Assembly (NCBI GenBank): GCA_033439295.1
Contig: JAVTLE010000011.1
Location: 2,232,082-2,296,081, forward strand
DNA: 64,000 nt
Source of the DNA: Deuterostichococcus epilithicus
Taxonomy: Eukaryota > Chlorophyta > Trebouxiophyceae > Prasiolales > Stichococcaceae
Reading direction: 5' to 3'
Translations under genes and position numbers: made by a program
The notes under the pieces: model-generated
The model's database searches: none
What the model saw: the letters and a program-made list of their open reading frames with translations, nothing else
Told to the model about the DNA's origin: nothing
Shown here: piece by piece, positions 46,091-58,443 of the stretch
How the letters are laid out: each line of letters starts with the position of its first letter
How positions within the stretch are numbered: position 1 is the first letter of the stretch

Positions 46091-47075
46091 CTGTCATTGG
46101 GCATTGGTCTGGGCGCCAACAATTGGCAGCAGGCGACCCAGGGCTCTAGCGCAGGCCCAGCCTGTTGGGCATTGATTGCGTTAATGGTGGCGCGGATGAA
46201 ATGGGCGGAGGGGACTGGTGACTGCGCTTTTGAGGGTGGCGCATATGTGTGATGGTTTTGTGCATTGAAGGGGGAGGGAGGCGAGCCAGGGGCAGGAGTG
46301 ACACGGGGCCGGCCACAGGGAATTGGACATAAATGTGCTGCGGCTTGAGTCTGTGCAAATGGAGGGTGAAGGCAGCCTCCCAAGGATGTACCAGTTTAAA
46401 AATAATGGTTCGGAGGATTTTGATCACAGTTTGTACAGCAAGCAAATTTGCGGCAAAACGGCAATGAATCTGGGTTTGACAAAGGCACGCAACACGTAGG
46501 CGGAGAGCCTGAAATAAGCTAACTGGGTGCCTGTCGAGCACACAATGTCAAAAGACGTATGCGTATTTATGTTCAGAGGGCAACCCTATGCAGCTGACTG
46601 GGCAAGAGCAGCGCTTCCCTCCTAGCATTCTATTTCACTGGATAAGGACGTCCCTACAGTCAATCCAGACGACTGACGTAATTTCAATTGAAACTTTTTG
46701 ATAGAAACTTGACACTTTTACCCAGAGAAGGGCACCGTTCTTGTTTTGGTCGCCCGCTGCCATCAGCTGAGCTGATACTGGTGCCCACGGTGCTGTGCCG
46801 CTCTCTGCCCTGGTGGTTGCCTGACGCCCTGCCGAACTCGACTGCCGCAGCAGCTAAGCCAGCAGGCGCGCCAGCCACCGCCAGGACACCGCGCAGCGTA
46901 AAAGCTGCGCCAGTGCTTGGAGCTGAGCGGCACGGCGACGCCATTGCGTCGCCGCAATCAGATACAGTTGTGATGGCAGCTACACTGATGCGGGGGCATG
47001 TTATCGAGACATTGGCTTCGCCTGACGGCTGGTGCCGGTGTCGTCTAAGGTGCGGCAGAATTCGATATTGCAGGC
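46091..47075. other. intergenic between the unnamed plus-strand gene and kinase 3
   Basis: About 985 bp between convergent genes. A minus-strand frame open from 47166 to 46684, ending SVKFLSKSFN, could be an alternative longer C-terminus of kinase 3. The segment 46170-46620 shows no gene. Confidence 0.4.
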
Positions 47076-50000
47076 TCATGTGCCAGACGCCGCCGCGTCC
47101 ACCGCCGCAACCCACTCTGGCGGTGTCACTCGCGCCGTGGAAGTGGCCCCGGACTGCAGGCAGCATTGCATGCGGTCAGGCATCATGTTGCAGGGTTGAG
47201 CAGGGCACGATGTAGAAGGCCGGAAACAAGGCGTACTTGGCACATGAACGTCTCCAGGTCCCAACCGCAATGTGTCAGACCATGCTAGAGTCAGAGCTGC
47301 CATGACACAGGCAGCGTGCCTGGAGGCAGGCGTTCATATATGCCAGGTTGGGCGGCAGATTGGCAGCCAGCCAGGGGTGCCGCATCGCTTGCTGCAGCGT
47401 CAACCGCACGTCGGGAGCCGCCTCCAGCAGTCCCGCCAGCAGTGCCGCACATGCCGGCGACACCTGCATAGGCAGGTGCTACACTGATGAGAATTCAGCG
47501 ACAGATGGGTGGAGAAGCCTGCAGTCAGCACAGCGGGCGACAAACGGTATGAAGCTAACGTCCGCTGCAGGGTGGTTCTTCAGAGTGATTCGCAACCAAT
47601 GATCCAAAACCTGCAGGAGCTGGCAGACAGGCGAGGAACGCCTCGCCTGCAAGAGATACCCAATCCCCCCTATGCAAACCCCGCGAGCAACTGGTGCTCA
47701 CCGGGCACGGCAGGGCAATGGCACGGCCATTGATGATGCGCGGCAGCATAGCCTGGATGCGCTGCATGGGGCGAAGCGCCTCCTCGTCGAGGGTGAGGAA
47801 GGGGAAGGCGCCTGCCAGCAGCATGTACATCACCACGCCGGCGCCCCAGGCGTCGGCGAGCTTGCCGTCATACTTGCCAGCGCGCAGGACCTGCATACGG
47901 GCGCGGCTGGCATGACGAATGTGATCCCTTGAGTGATGCAGCATATATAGGGGTTAGCTTTATACATTCCGAGCACCCGAGAAGGGTTTAGGTGCCACAC
48001 TCAGGCTGCATTATTCGTGACAGCAAGTGCAGGAAGAACAACACCAAACATATGAATGCAACATGACTTCGGGAACCTGTGCCCTCGGCTAGGTGACACA
48101 GGAGAGAAGCAAAGCGGTGAGATGAGTTCCACAAACCTCGGGCGCAATGTATTCGGGCGTGCCGCAGGACGTCTTGCAGCGGGACACGACCTGGTTCTTG
48201 CTGAGGCCCCAGTCGCACAGCTTGAGTGTCAGGCCGCCGCCCGGTGCTGCCGGGTCCTCGTGCAGCAGGATGTTGTCCAGCTGTGACAATCAAACAGATT
48301 CCAGTGGGCAAGAGCTCACTGGCGAGACTGTAACTTGTGAGCAATGACTTGTGAGCAATGATCAATGCTCACGACGCTGAGGGCCAGAGAGTTCCAGCCA
48401 GGGCCTCTCCGGAGGTGCCCTCCGGATGCGTGCCCAGGGGAGTGGAGAGCCACAGCCGCATGCGCAGACTCTGAGCGCAGTGGGGTCTCAAGTAGGGTGG
48501 CGAGGTTGTGAGAAGGAGGGGGGGACGGGTGGCGGCACCTTGACGTCGCGGTTGGCGATGCCGCAGTCATGCGCGAAGACCAGTGCCGTCAGCAGCTGCT
48601 GCAGCAGGCCGCGTGTCGCGACCTCCGACAGTCCGACCTTCTGCAACGCCGAAAGACATCACCGACTTTGAGACCTGTGATTCATTGCTGCAGGGCGTCA
48701 GGATCCACGATGCAAGGGCCCATGATACTGCACTGCAGCTGCTGCAGCTTGACAGCCACAGCTCTGTTGTGGTGCGACACAACCCTGCGCAGCAGCTGCG
48801 CCACTCGATTAGCAGATGGTGCAACCAGGCCAGCACAGCATCGTCTCAACGGTGGCCAGTGGCGCACAGCCCTCGAGCGAGGCGGTGGAAATCTGAGCGA
48901 GCAGCGGGGCAACCTTCCCGGCGCACGACCTTCCCGGTCGCGCGGCTCCTGATGATGATGCAACAGCCGATGAGTTGAGGTGGGCACTCACGTGCTTCTG
49001 AACGTAGGTGGCCACGTAGGTTGCCAGGTCGCCCTGATTGGCATATTCCATTGCCATCGCCAGGTAGCCCGGCAGCACGAACACGTCCTGCAGGGCCAGC
49101 ATGCTCGATTCAAACGACTTGCACAAGCGTGCCCTTCCTGCTGCTGTCCCGCGCGCCTCTCCTGGCGCGCTGCAAGAGGTTATCCCCGGCCGACTGGCAG
49201 ACCAGACACTTTTTCATCAGCACATGCAGGCAGCAACACGGGCATCGCAAGCTCGTGATACAACGCCAGGGTTTTTCGCCGCTTGCGGAAGCGGCGGCTG
49301 TGGTGAGGCACACATGCGCAATCTTGCAGTGCTCGAGGCTCACCAGCAGCTGCACGATAAGCGGGTGGCCGCGGCAGATGCACTGGTTGGCGAGCTCGCG
49401 GCGGACCGCATCGACGCTGAAATCGCTGCCACGCGCGATGAACTTGACGGCCACCTGCTGGCGCGTCTGCCTGTCCTCGCAGAGCAGCACGAAGCCGCTA
49501 GAGCCCCTGCGAGGCAAGATTGAGCAGGGATTAAGGCCAAGTCCACATGGCAGCCCTCATGGCCGAATGGCTGCATGCTGGAGACGAACCTCACGCAAGG
49601 GCCGTCTTTGCCGGCACTTCTAATGCCCTTATTGCAAACAGGACGAGGCCACCGTGGCACGTGCTGACCACTCAGCCAGAGCTGCAAGACGCCTTGCTCG
49701 CGCACCGACTGAGGTCGCGCAGGCGGCGGTAGCGGGGGTGACCTGCCAGTGGGTCGCCTGTAGGCCATGGGGCCTCGACCAGCCCTGCAGCCGGAGCCTG
49801 GGCGCAGTGGCGCATCCACATTCAGTCACCTGTTGATGACTGCAGGCCTGACCCCGCAAGTGCCGCAGGAGGCAGCAGCATGTGCAGCGGCCCAGCAGCG
49901 GTGCTGTGCAAGCATGCTGCTGCGGGTCTGTGCTACACAGAGCAGTGCTGGTGTCAGATGTGACAGCCCAAACCTCAGCAGGGTGTCACCTGATTGTGCT

Positions 50001-51414
50001 TCATGTCCAGGTCGGTGCGCAAAGGCGCCGGCGGTGACTGCTGTCGCTTGCGCACTGTGCGGCGCGGCCGATGCACCGTCTGCTTGGCACCGCCACCGCT
50101 GCCGTCGGCAGCAGCGCTGTGCATCTCGTTGGCGTCGATGTGCGTCCCACCGTGAGGGGCTGCGTCCATGGCGGCAGCAGCTGCCGTTCTGCCTGCCGAC
50201 GTGAGCAGAGCGTGCGATCCCGGACTATAGCTTTGCGCAATACCGGGACTGCGGGTCTGCGACATGTCTGGCGAATCTCTGAGGTGCTGGCACATCGCAT
50301 TGCCGCCAGTGTCTCTGCAGCATGCTCCAGACTGCGGCACACTGCCCGAGGCCAGGAATTTTTCGGCCGCCGGCGCCGCCAGCGGCTGACAGGCTTCCTC
50401 ATCGAAGGTGTAATCCTTGTGGCAGGAGTCGCCTCGAAATGAGACATCGCTCCTCGGCGCAATCAGCGTTGCCGGCTCTGCCGCCGCCCAGGCTGCCGCT
50501 GCTGCAGGCCCCTTCTCACACAGCCGCGCCGCCTTGCGAGCCGCCGTCCACGCCAGCAGCGGCGTCGGTGTGCCACTGGCACCAGCGCCCGTGGACAGCG
50601 CGGCGAGCGCTGTTGGTGAGGCAGCAGCCACGCCGCTGCCGCACCGGAGTGCAGCCGCTGGTGCGCTGAAGGACCTGCAGGCGGTGCAGCAGGGTTCAGG
50701 CTGCTGTGAAAGTGGCGTTCAAGTGCGAAAGCCAGGCCAAAGAGGTCAATCCATGTGTTTACGGCTTCAAATACCCACAGGGTTCTGATGCGTCTCCCTT
50801 CTGCAATCGTGTTGCAGCTACAGCACGGCCGGTTGGCCGCTGCCTTTTCATCGGACGAGCGCGTGTAAGCCAGCCCGACCTGCCACGTCTGTGCGGCAGA
50901 GCCACGTCGACATATTCCGGAACCTCAACTGCAACGATCCTCTGATCGCCTTGATACCATAGCTCGATCAGAAGTCAAGAACGCTCCAATGCAATGATCT
51001 GAGACTGTTCCGCGTGCGACAGGACGTGTGCCTTGTCCACCGAGACTCCTTTTCCGAATTCACACGTGCGCAGGCGGCACTACGGTAGGTTTCGCCCAGC
51101 GCCTCTGCTGAAAGATAAGCAGGATTTTTCCTTTTGGATCCAGAGAGACACGGCACGCGATGCTGCAGGAGGGTGACCCACCTGCGGTGCGTGTCCGGAG
51201 GCTTATCGTTGCGCAGCGCACCGACGCGACGATCGTACCACATGGTACCCGCGGCGGATTGTGCTCCAGCTGCGGCCGCCTGCTGCTTAGTTGTCACTGT
51301 TTCAGCGACGAAAGTTGCACTCCGCTTGTCCGCAGTGCCCGCGCCGACTGCATAATCGTAGCACACGGCGCTCTGCCGGCAGCGCGGCGATCTTATACAG
51401 GCAAAGAGCTGCAT
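47076..51414 (-). CDS. serine/threonine protein kinase 3 with long N-terminal extension
   Basis: Third member of the kinase family. The ATG at 51414 starts exon 51182-51414, which joins in phase to exon 49990-50674; the next exon carries GDPLAGHPRYRRLRDLSR (about 49720). The extension has TPLLAWTAARKAARL, matching TPLPVWVAARDAVRRQL of kinase 1, and SFRGDSC, matching SLRGDSA. The core shows GSSGFVLL, QVAVKFIARG (about 49440), DVFVLPGYLAMAMEYANQGD (about 49060), ANRDVK (about 48550), LDNILLHEDPAAPG, CDWGLSK, CGTPEYIAPE (about 48160), YDGKLADAWGAGVVMYMLLA (about 47840) and MRHPWLAANLPPNL (about 47380). NRD and DWG replace HRD and DFG. The end is uncertain: TPPEWVAAVDAAASG stopping at 47076 is favoured, and a stop at 46684 is possible. 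Confidence 0.85.
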
Positions 51415-52018
51415 GGGGGCCGGCTAATGGATGGTGCGACTCAGCTGTAACCCGACCATTGTAAGCGTCGAATAATGGGAAAGCAAAATGGTCGACGTCA
51501 CATCTTGTGAAGAGAAGTCACCAAGGGGACTCCCGGTACAGTCCTAGTAACCTTGTCTGAATGGTTTCTGGTACAGGTGATCCAAGGTAGGTCGTCGCTA
51601 ACGATCGCCGCAAGGACGGTAAGCAAGCCGCTGCGGGCTCAATCTACTGTAAAAGCTCAAGGTCTACACCTCGCATCATCTGAGAGCGCTACGTGGCCTG
51701 CCACCGCCTGGCAGCTGGTTTGAAGGTGGCTGCACTTGGATGGTACCCGGCCTCGTCGTCAATAATATGAAGGGTTCCGGTGCGCAAGTGGTGGCTTGCT
51801 GCCGTCACGAGTACTGGTAGTCGAAGCGCGTCCTCCGTCAGGCGCAGCCTGTGCAACCTTGCACAACCGACTACAATATCCCTGGTACCCAATGAGGCAG
51901 GTGGGGTTCAGTGTGACGTCAGCACTGACATTAACCAGGGCCGTAACACTGAGGAAGTCACGCGTCGCATCGGGCAGTTGCAGGTCCACAATGGGACATT
52001 GCCAAATCGCCCGGCGCT
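51415..52018. other. intergenic, promoter of kinase 3 and 3' region of the BBE gene
   Basis: About 600 bp between two minus-strand genes. No exon, tRNA or repeat was recognised. Confidence 0.45.
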
Positions 52019-55000
52019 CTAGACACTGTTGGGGAACCGCAGCAGGTTCGCTGCATCGTACTTCCGCTTGACGGCTTTCAGCTTCGGCAGATTGCTGCCG
52101 AAGTACAGTGCGGCGCTGCGGCCGCCCAGGTCCGCATCCACATAATTTGAGTATGCCGTGGTGCTCTGGTAGGGCGCCACCGCGGCGGCGATCCTGCACC
52201 ACCACACGCGACCTGTCTATGAGAGCCTGAACGTGCACAGGCTGTTGACAATTCACGGGGTGGCGCAGTTGACGCCTCACAAACGAAGCGTCCTGGGCAG
52301 GATGATGCGCTCAACAGGCGTCATGCGGGAGGAATGTACAGCGCACCCCTTGAGCCATGCGAGGCAGGCGGAGGCATGCGCGGGGTTCTGCCACGCCGCC
52401 CGCAGCTTGGCATTGAACAGCGCGCTGCGGTAGGGGAAGGCGGTCGCACCTGGCGCCAGGTCCTTCACCCGGCCCTGCAGCGATGTGAAAGCCCTTGGGA
52501 GCCAGCGCAGCATGTGCACACCTCCTTTCGGGCCACAGCAGTAGGGACTGGAACAGCGACCTTGCTGCCCAATGGTCGAGGCATCCGTGCCCGGCACAGC
52601 AGATCATCGTTGCAGGGGGTTCACATGTCTGTTCCCTGTCCCTATGGCCGCTCAGACGTCGGGGCTGCCAGCAGCAACCCGAACATCCACCCTGGCTCAT
52701 GCAGCTCTTATGCTTCTGCGGCTGCGCCTCGACCCCCTCCTCAGACCCCTGCCCGCCATCAGGCGACGGGCACCTGGAGTCACATTCTGGAAGCATGGAC
52801 ATCAGAGGAGCAGCGCTGCAGTGACCCACCCCAAGCGGGTGCCACTGGATCTCGAAGTCGATCTCGGGGTCGAGCTTCGACAGCGTAGTGCGGCCGTCGG
52901 CCAGGTGCTGCGCCATCGCCTGCAGCGCCGCCGCTGGGTACCGGCTGAGCTGCATCACCTGCGCAGTGGAGGTGCCGGGTCGAGCAGGGTTTACCTTCGC
53001 CAGGACTGAGGCACCTCGTACGATAGCTGAGGAGCTTCAAAATGCGTCATCTCTGCGGGTCCTCAGATGCCTGGCGGCGCAAGAGACTTTGACGAATCAA
53101 CCGGGACCCCAGCGCATGGCGAAGCATGTTGCGGCAGGTGCAGGCGGCGTCAGCCGGGCCTGCGACTTGGCGCAGGGTGCAACAGTCTGACTCACCGAAT
53201 GCGACTTGAAGTGCACTGGAGGCGGGCTGTAGGTGAAGCCCAGCGTGCTGTCCAGGCTGTTCTGGTAGCCCAGCTGCGCAGGGGGGCACTTGCGCATTGT
53301 CATGCCACTGTCGGCGCCAGGCCGCCAGGAACCGGCGTCGGCGGCATTCGGCTGCGCCCGACGATGGCCGATTTTCCGACCAGGGCGCCGACGCTCCACG
53401 CCGCACGGATCACGCAGGAGGCCACATGGAGAGTTCTCGGGTCCTGAACAGTCAGGGCCGACGAACACCAAATCCGGAAAGCGGGGGTGCTCACATCACT
53501 CTTGGGCTGCCCTAGCGCCCTGAACAGCCCGGCGTCCGTGAAGGTCTTCATCGCAGCAGCCTTGCTGCCGAGGAACACGCCGCCGACCTTGATGTAGCCG
53601 CCTGTAACCAAGTTGGCGCCAAAGGTGTGGCAAGTGTGACGGCGGGATCCTCTCGCGGCAAGCAGGCCTGCCGCAGGGTCGACATGCGGCGTCCGCAGCT
53701 GAATGGCAGGGGCTCAGGGCAGTAGTGCCTCAGGCAGAAGAGTGCTCAGATTGAGCGGCTGCACTTCTGTAGTGGCAACCTAGTCCTCTGCATCAAGGCA
53801 TAGTTGCAGGTGAAACTTGGCCAACTCTGGAACGCAACCGACTGGTGGGCAAGGCTGCCCACCGTCAGTGCCGTCTCCGTGGATGGTGAAGTCGCCGCTG
53901 TATTCGCGGGGCATGATCGGCACCTTCGTCTGGTACCTGCAGCATAATGTGCGGCGTTGTCGCAAAAATCATAACCTGTCAGGGTTGGGAGCCGAATGCC
54001 AGTCAAGGCGCGTCAGGCGGCCTTGCTGCCCAATCGCGGTGAATCAACAGCGCAGCCCCTGCTGAGAATACTCAGGTGGCACCGCGCACCAGCGCCCTGC
54101 AGGAATGCGAAGCGCCACCAGATAACTGGTTTCCGGCATGATAGTGGGAAGCAGTGTCCGCAAGACGTCCAACCTGTGACCAATGGTTGACACCTCAGAG
54201 CATCCCGCCGGCCCCCTAGAGCGGCTCGTACTGAGCACTTGGCCCTGCCCAGGGGGCGAGCGCACAGCCGCAGGTTTCCTTGTTCGAGGGGCTTCACGGC
54301 ATTTGCAGCAGCCGCGTGTGGCGGCTGGGCGCACCAGTCCATCGCCTTGACGGCGAGCGCGGCGCTGAAGGGCCACTTCCACTGCACCGCGTACGACGCC
54401 TTGCCGCCGGGCTGCTGGTACACCCTCACCTTGAAGCGCGTCACGATGGCGTACTGCCCGCCGCCGCCGCCCTGTGCGATGTCAGCCCTGGAGCCTCAGG
54501 CATGCACAGCGGACGCTGAAGGCTGACCTCTCCTTGGAGGCCTAGGTGCGTGACAGAGGTGGTTCGCGCTGACCTGAGCACGAACCATCGAAAAGTCGGC
54601 TCGTGTGATGTGTGATTTTGCTGACGGCGTCTCACCTTGCACGCCCACAGCAGGTCGGCATGGGTGTTGCTGTTAGCTGTCACCAGCGACCCGTCCGCCA
54701 ACACCGCCTGGACCTCCAGGATGTTGTCGGACGCCAGGCCGTACTTGCGCGCCAGGAAGCCAAAGCCGCCGCCTGCGGATCAGCATTGGCATGGGTATGC
54801 CAGGGTCGGATGCGGCAACAGCCGCTGCCTGGGGGGCGTGCGCGCTGGCACTCCCGCTGGCATCTTTCCCTTCGAGGAGTGCTGGGCTCCGAGGCGCCGC
54901 TCTGCACACTCGCAGGGGGCGCAGTCATGTTGCACTCCCGGTCGGTTGCACGCCAAGGCAGGCCGCGCACCCAAGGCCAGGCCGCCGAAACCGACGATGC

Positions 55001-56797
55001 CGGTGGTGCCACCCGGAAAGGCGTACCGCCCTGCGGACCAAAGCCGGCGGTATACCTGCGTGTGCGTCGCGCCGCCGGCAATCAAGGCGGTGCTGCTGCC
55101 GGCCGCCACCTGTGCATGCAACGAGTCTGTGAGGTCAAGGGCAGGGCCGAGCAATGGCTGGCCAACACGCTGGCATCCCTACGCAGTGCATGTGTTTCTT
55201 TGCTGCCTTTTGATGATGGCAGAAACATCAGACCACAAGGTTCAAATTGTGATGCAGCTCGACTGTTATTAGCAGCCATGATCCTACGTCAGAAGAGGTG
55301 TGGCCTCTCCACCTTGACAGCGTTCATGCGGGACAGATCAATGACCACCACACCGTTCTGCACCGAGTAGCCTGCAAGCAGGCGAGGGAGACACGCCTTA
55401 ACAGCATTCAAGTAGCACTAGGGTTGAATTTCCTGCAAATGGCACGAGGTGCCGGCTGAAGCTTCTGTTATCGGCAGGAGAAGTCTGTGTCATTCGCCAG
55501 CAGGTCAGCACTGCAATTGCAGCCCAGTGCATCCGTCTTGGATGTGCAAGCGCAGAGCCTTTCAGGCCACTGCAGACCCAGTGCATCAGGGTAGCACTGC
55601 AGCTGCGACTGGCAATGAAGCATTGGAGAATTGTTGTTTTGGGGGGAGGAGGGGGGGGATTTGGAGAGTTGACCTTCGAATGAGTGGCCGCCGCATCGGG
55701 GGACCACGCGCGTCTTGAACTGCCGCGCGCACTTCACTGCCTTTTGCACCTGCGGGTCGAGGCATGGAGTCATTTGAAAGGCAGCACTGAGCCTTAGCAA
55801 TGCTGTTAGAGACGTACGTCAGTGCCGCCAGCATCCCTTCTCAGAATCGTGCGTCTCGTGCAGATCTGGCAAAGCCCGATGTCACCGCTGCTCTAACCTC
55901 ACAACCGCGAGATGCCATACAACGCAGCGCTGGCACTGGTCGCATCGAGCTGGTAAATGGGAGGGTGTCTCAGAGCTGGCTCGGCTGAGTTTGCTGCTGA
56001 AACGAGGTAGACCCTGAACAACGCGCCTGGGAGGCCGATGCGGTGTATATCAGCGCGGACGGTTTGGCCTGTGTGCGCAGGTTGTAGTCCTTGCGCTTGG
56101 CATCGTACGACGCGGTCGTTGGCAGGATGATGGTTGCGCCGGCGATGCCCTGCGCCACAAGACATGTTCTGATGCCCTGTCTGGAATGGTGTGTCTGACG
56201 CAAGCACCAGGAACCTGTCCAGCGCACGGAGTGATGGTGCAGGCTTAAGGGTCGCCGGACAGACACATGCACATGCGAGCTGGCGGCCTGATGGACGGGT
56301 AACAGAACAAGTTACAGAAAGGTCATGGCCTGACCTTGAGGCAGGCGGGCAGGCTGCTCCCCGCGAGCGACCGCCCCACCCTGGATGAGAAGGCAGGTGG
56401 TGCAGCAGTGGGCTGCGCACCTGCACCTGTGTCCACATATCGATGAGTTGGTCGGGCTAAACGGAGTGATAGCACGTATTCGGCCCTGCTGGCCGTCATC
56501 CGAGCCTTGCACACTCCGTCTATGAACGCCTTCTGTTAACTGCATGTCTTTGCATGCACTGTTGCATATCAAGCTGCAGTATACAATGTGTACTCACAGC
56601 ACAGGCAATGACGACACGGCAGCAACACCATTACACTAATGTCGCCTCGAAGCTTTCGCGCGGCAGCGGTGAGCCTATCAGAGTCTGCCGAGGAAACTTT
56701 TCGGACCTGCCATCAGCGTGAAGCTGAGGAGCAAGAATGTCGAGCGTACTGCCGCCAGCATCAGTGCCGCCAATGATGCGCGTAGCCTGTGCTGCAT
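52019..56797 (-). CDS. berberine bridge enzyme-like FAD-linked oxidase
   Basis: Flavin-dependent oxidase of the PCMH/BBE family, probably secreted and acting on an alcohol, sugar or phenolic. A candidate signal peptide starts at 56797 (LAALMLAAVRSTFLLLSFTL), although its junction to the next exon is unverified. Readable exons: ATIILPTTASYDAKRKDYNL (about 56110), VVPRCGGHSFEG (about 55690), VQNGVVVIDLSRMNAVKV (about 55330), AFPGGTTGIVGFGGLALG (about 55000), FGFLARKYGLASDNILEVQA (about 54740), GGGQYAIVTRFKVRVYQQ (about 54440), GGYIKVGGVFLGSKAAA (about 53570), LDSTLGFTYSPP (about 53230), EIDFEIQWHP (about 52860) and the BBE C-terminus LYFGSNLPKLKAVKRKYDAA ending at 52019. The FAD-linking histidine is in GGHS. 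The second linking site, usually cysteine, is threonine. One intron (acceptor side at 55752, donor at 56026) uses a GC donor. Confidence 0.88.
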
Positions 56798-57664
56798 CCT
56801 GACGACGGCTCGCGCTCTGTCGCCAGTCCTATATCAGGCTTTGAAAGCAGAGCGAAACCTGCAACGCGCCGCAGAGGCAGTTAAAGTCTGTAAACGATCA
56901 CTGTAAAACGCAAAAACCAGTACAAGCCTCAGGAGGATGGCTACTGCACCTGGCTGGCACACTCTGCAAATAGGTTGAAACAGCCTTGAAGAGCTTGCGC
57001 GCCTACACTCAGCAGCCGGTGCAGGTGGCGAGCATAACAGCGCTGGACGGGGGGATGGTTCTCACCAGTACATATGCGCACCGCAGGCCGCCAGGAATCC
57101 GAAGGAGTTACGGCGACATCAGCTCAACAGATCCGCACGCTTGTTGGGTATCCATTCCTCTTCTTGCTGTCAACTTGCCCGCAGGCAACCCAGCTCACAC
57201 GCTTCGAACTAGTAACTACAGCCGGCAGCAGCGACTGGCAGCTTGAGAAACTGCTGGGCAACAGAGCTTTTAAACAGCTGAAACACGTGTGTTCACAAAG
57301 TTTACATCTGTGCAACTCTTGTCGCCGTTTGACGAGGTACTGAATGAGATCATACTGCTGAGCTGGCACATATTCAGCAATGCAATTCTGGCAGCACCTG
57401 ATCAAAATCGTAAAATTCTCCCTATATCCCTGCCTTATACCCCATGCGCAAGGATGGCCGGATTCGCCGCGCTCGAATCACAAGTGACAACAGTCTGTCA
57501 CACCAAATGGGGGCTGCAATGTGTTTGGCATATCTGCGAGGGCATGTCACCATGTGCCGCCATATGGTGCCGTACTATGGGCATGGCGCACTGCTGCTTC
57601 GTGGCAGAATGCATGGCCTGTCAAGCACAATGCGCTGCACCGCCCGTCAAAGGATGGCGCGTGC
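56798..57664. other. intergenic upstream of the BBE gene and downstream of LSM5
   Basis: About 870 bp without a supported exon. TTACA at 57302-57306 is TGTAA on the minus strand and could end the LSM5 transcript. Confidence 0.45.
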
Positions 57665-58443
57665 CTAAGCGGACTCTGGCCGCCCGCCAGGCACCAGCAG
57701 CGCGATGTTGTTGCCGTTGAGCAGTATCTGCTCAAGATGCGTCTCCCGGCTGCCGTCCGCTGTGACCTCATACTCTGTTACATCCTCCAGCACCTGGAGG
57801 GGCAGGACATACAGGTCTGATGTGCTTTGGCATTCAAGGGCCTGGGACAGAGGTCTCAGGCGTATGTCTGACGGGTACAGCTGCACGCATATTCTCTCGT
57901 GCAGGTAGTGGCGGTTGCCACGGGTGCTGCTCACAAGCAGGAGACGCGAGTCGGCATCGCAGCCGCTCTGCTGCTGTGCCAGGGAGGCGCATGCCGGCCA
58001 GGCAGTACCTGTCCTTCCGAAACTACCCACGGGCACGGCTGATGACGAACATGCGCCTGGTGCGCCCTTGAGAGCTTCACCGCTTTGCTCTGTGCTATTC
58101 AGCAGGCGCGACCTCCAACTCTCACCATGTTGACGAACACGTCGAAGCCGCGCAGCGTGCCCGTCAGCTCCTTGTCGCCCTTCATGAGCACCCAGATGGG
58201 GCTCCCGATGCAGCGGTCCATCAGCTCCGCCGGCATGATGGCCGAGGGGTTGCCGCCGTAGTTGACCTGCGAAATTTGCCACTGTCTGGCGTTAATGATC
58301 CGACACTGCCGGCGTTTCGATGTGGTGCACGGCATGGCTTTCAGGCACGGCAGTGTCACGTATTGTCTGGCGTCCGGGTCGTGCTCTTTTGGGAGGTGCG
58401 GGTCACAGGGTCCGATGCCGCCCACCTTCTTTGGGGCGATCAT
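57665..58443 (-). CDS. LSM5: U6 snRNA-associated Sm-like protein LSm5
   Basis: Subunit of the LSm1-7 (mRNA decay) and LSm2-8 (U6 snRNA binding) heptamers. Three exons are in phase: 58426-58443, 58126-58266 and 57665-57793, giving 95 residues, close to the usual 90. Sm1 motif: [20 protein letters not shown] then [14 protein letters not shown]. Sm2 motif: [32 protein letters not shown] lies between them. The first exon is only six codons (MIAPKK); reading through its intron would also stay open, so the start is secure but the 5' splice could be questioned. The gene is divergent from the aldo-keto reductase gene. Confidence 0.95.
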
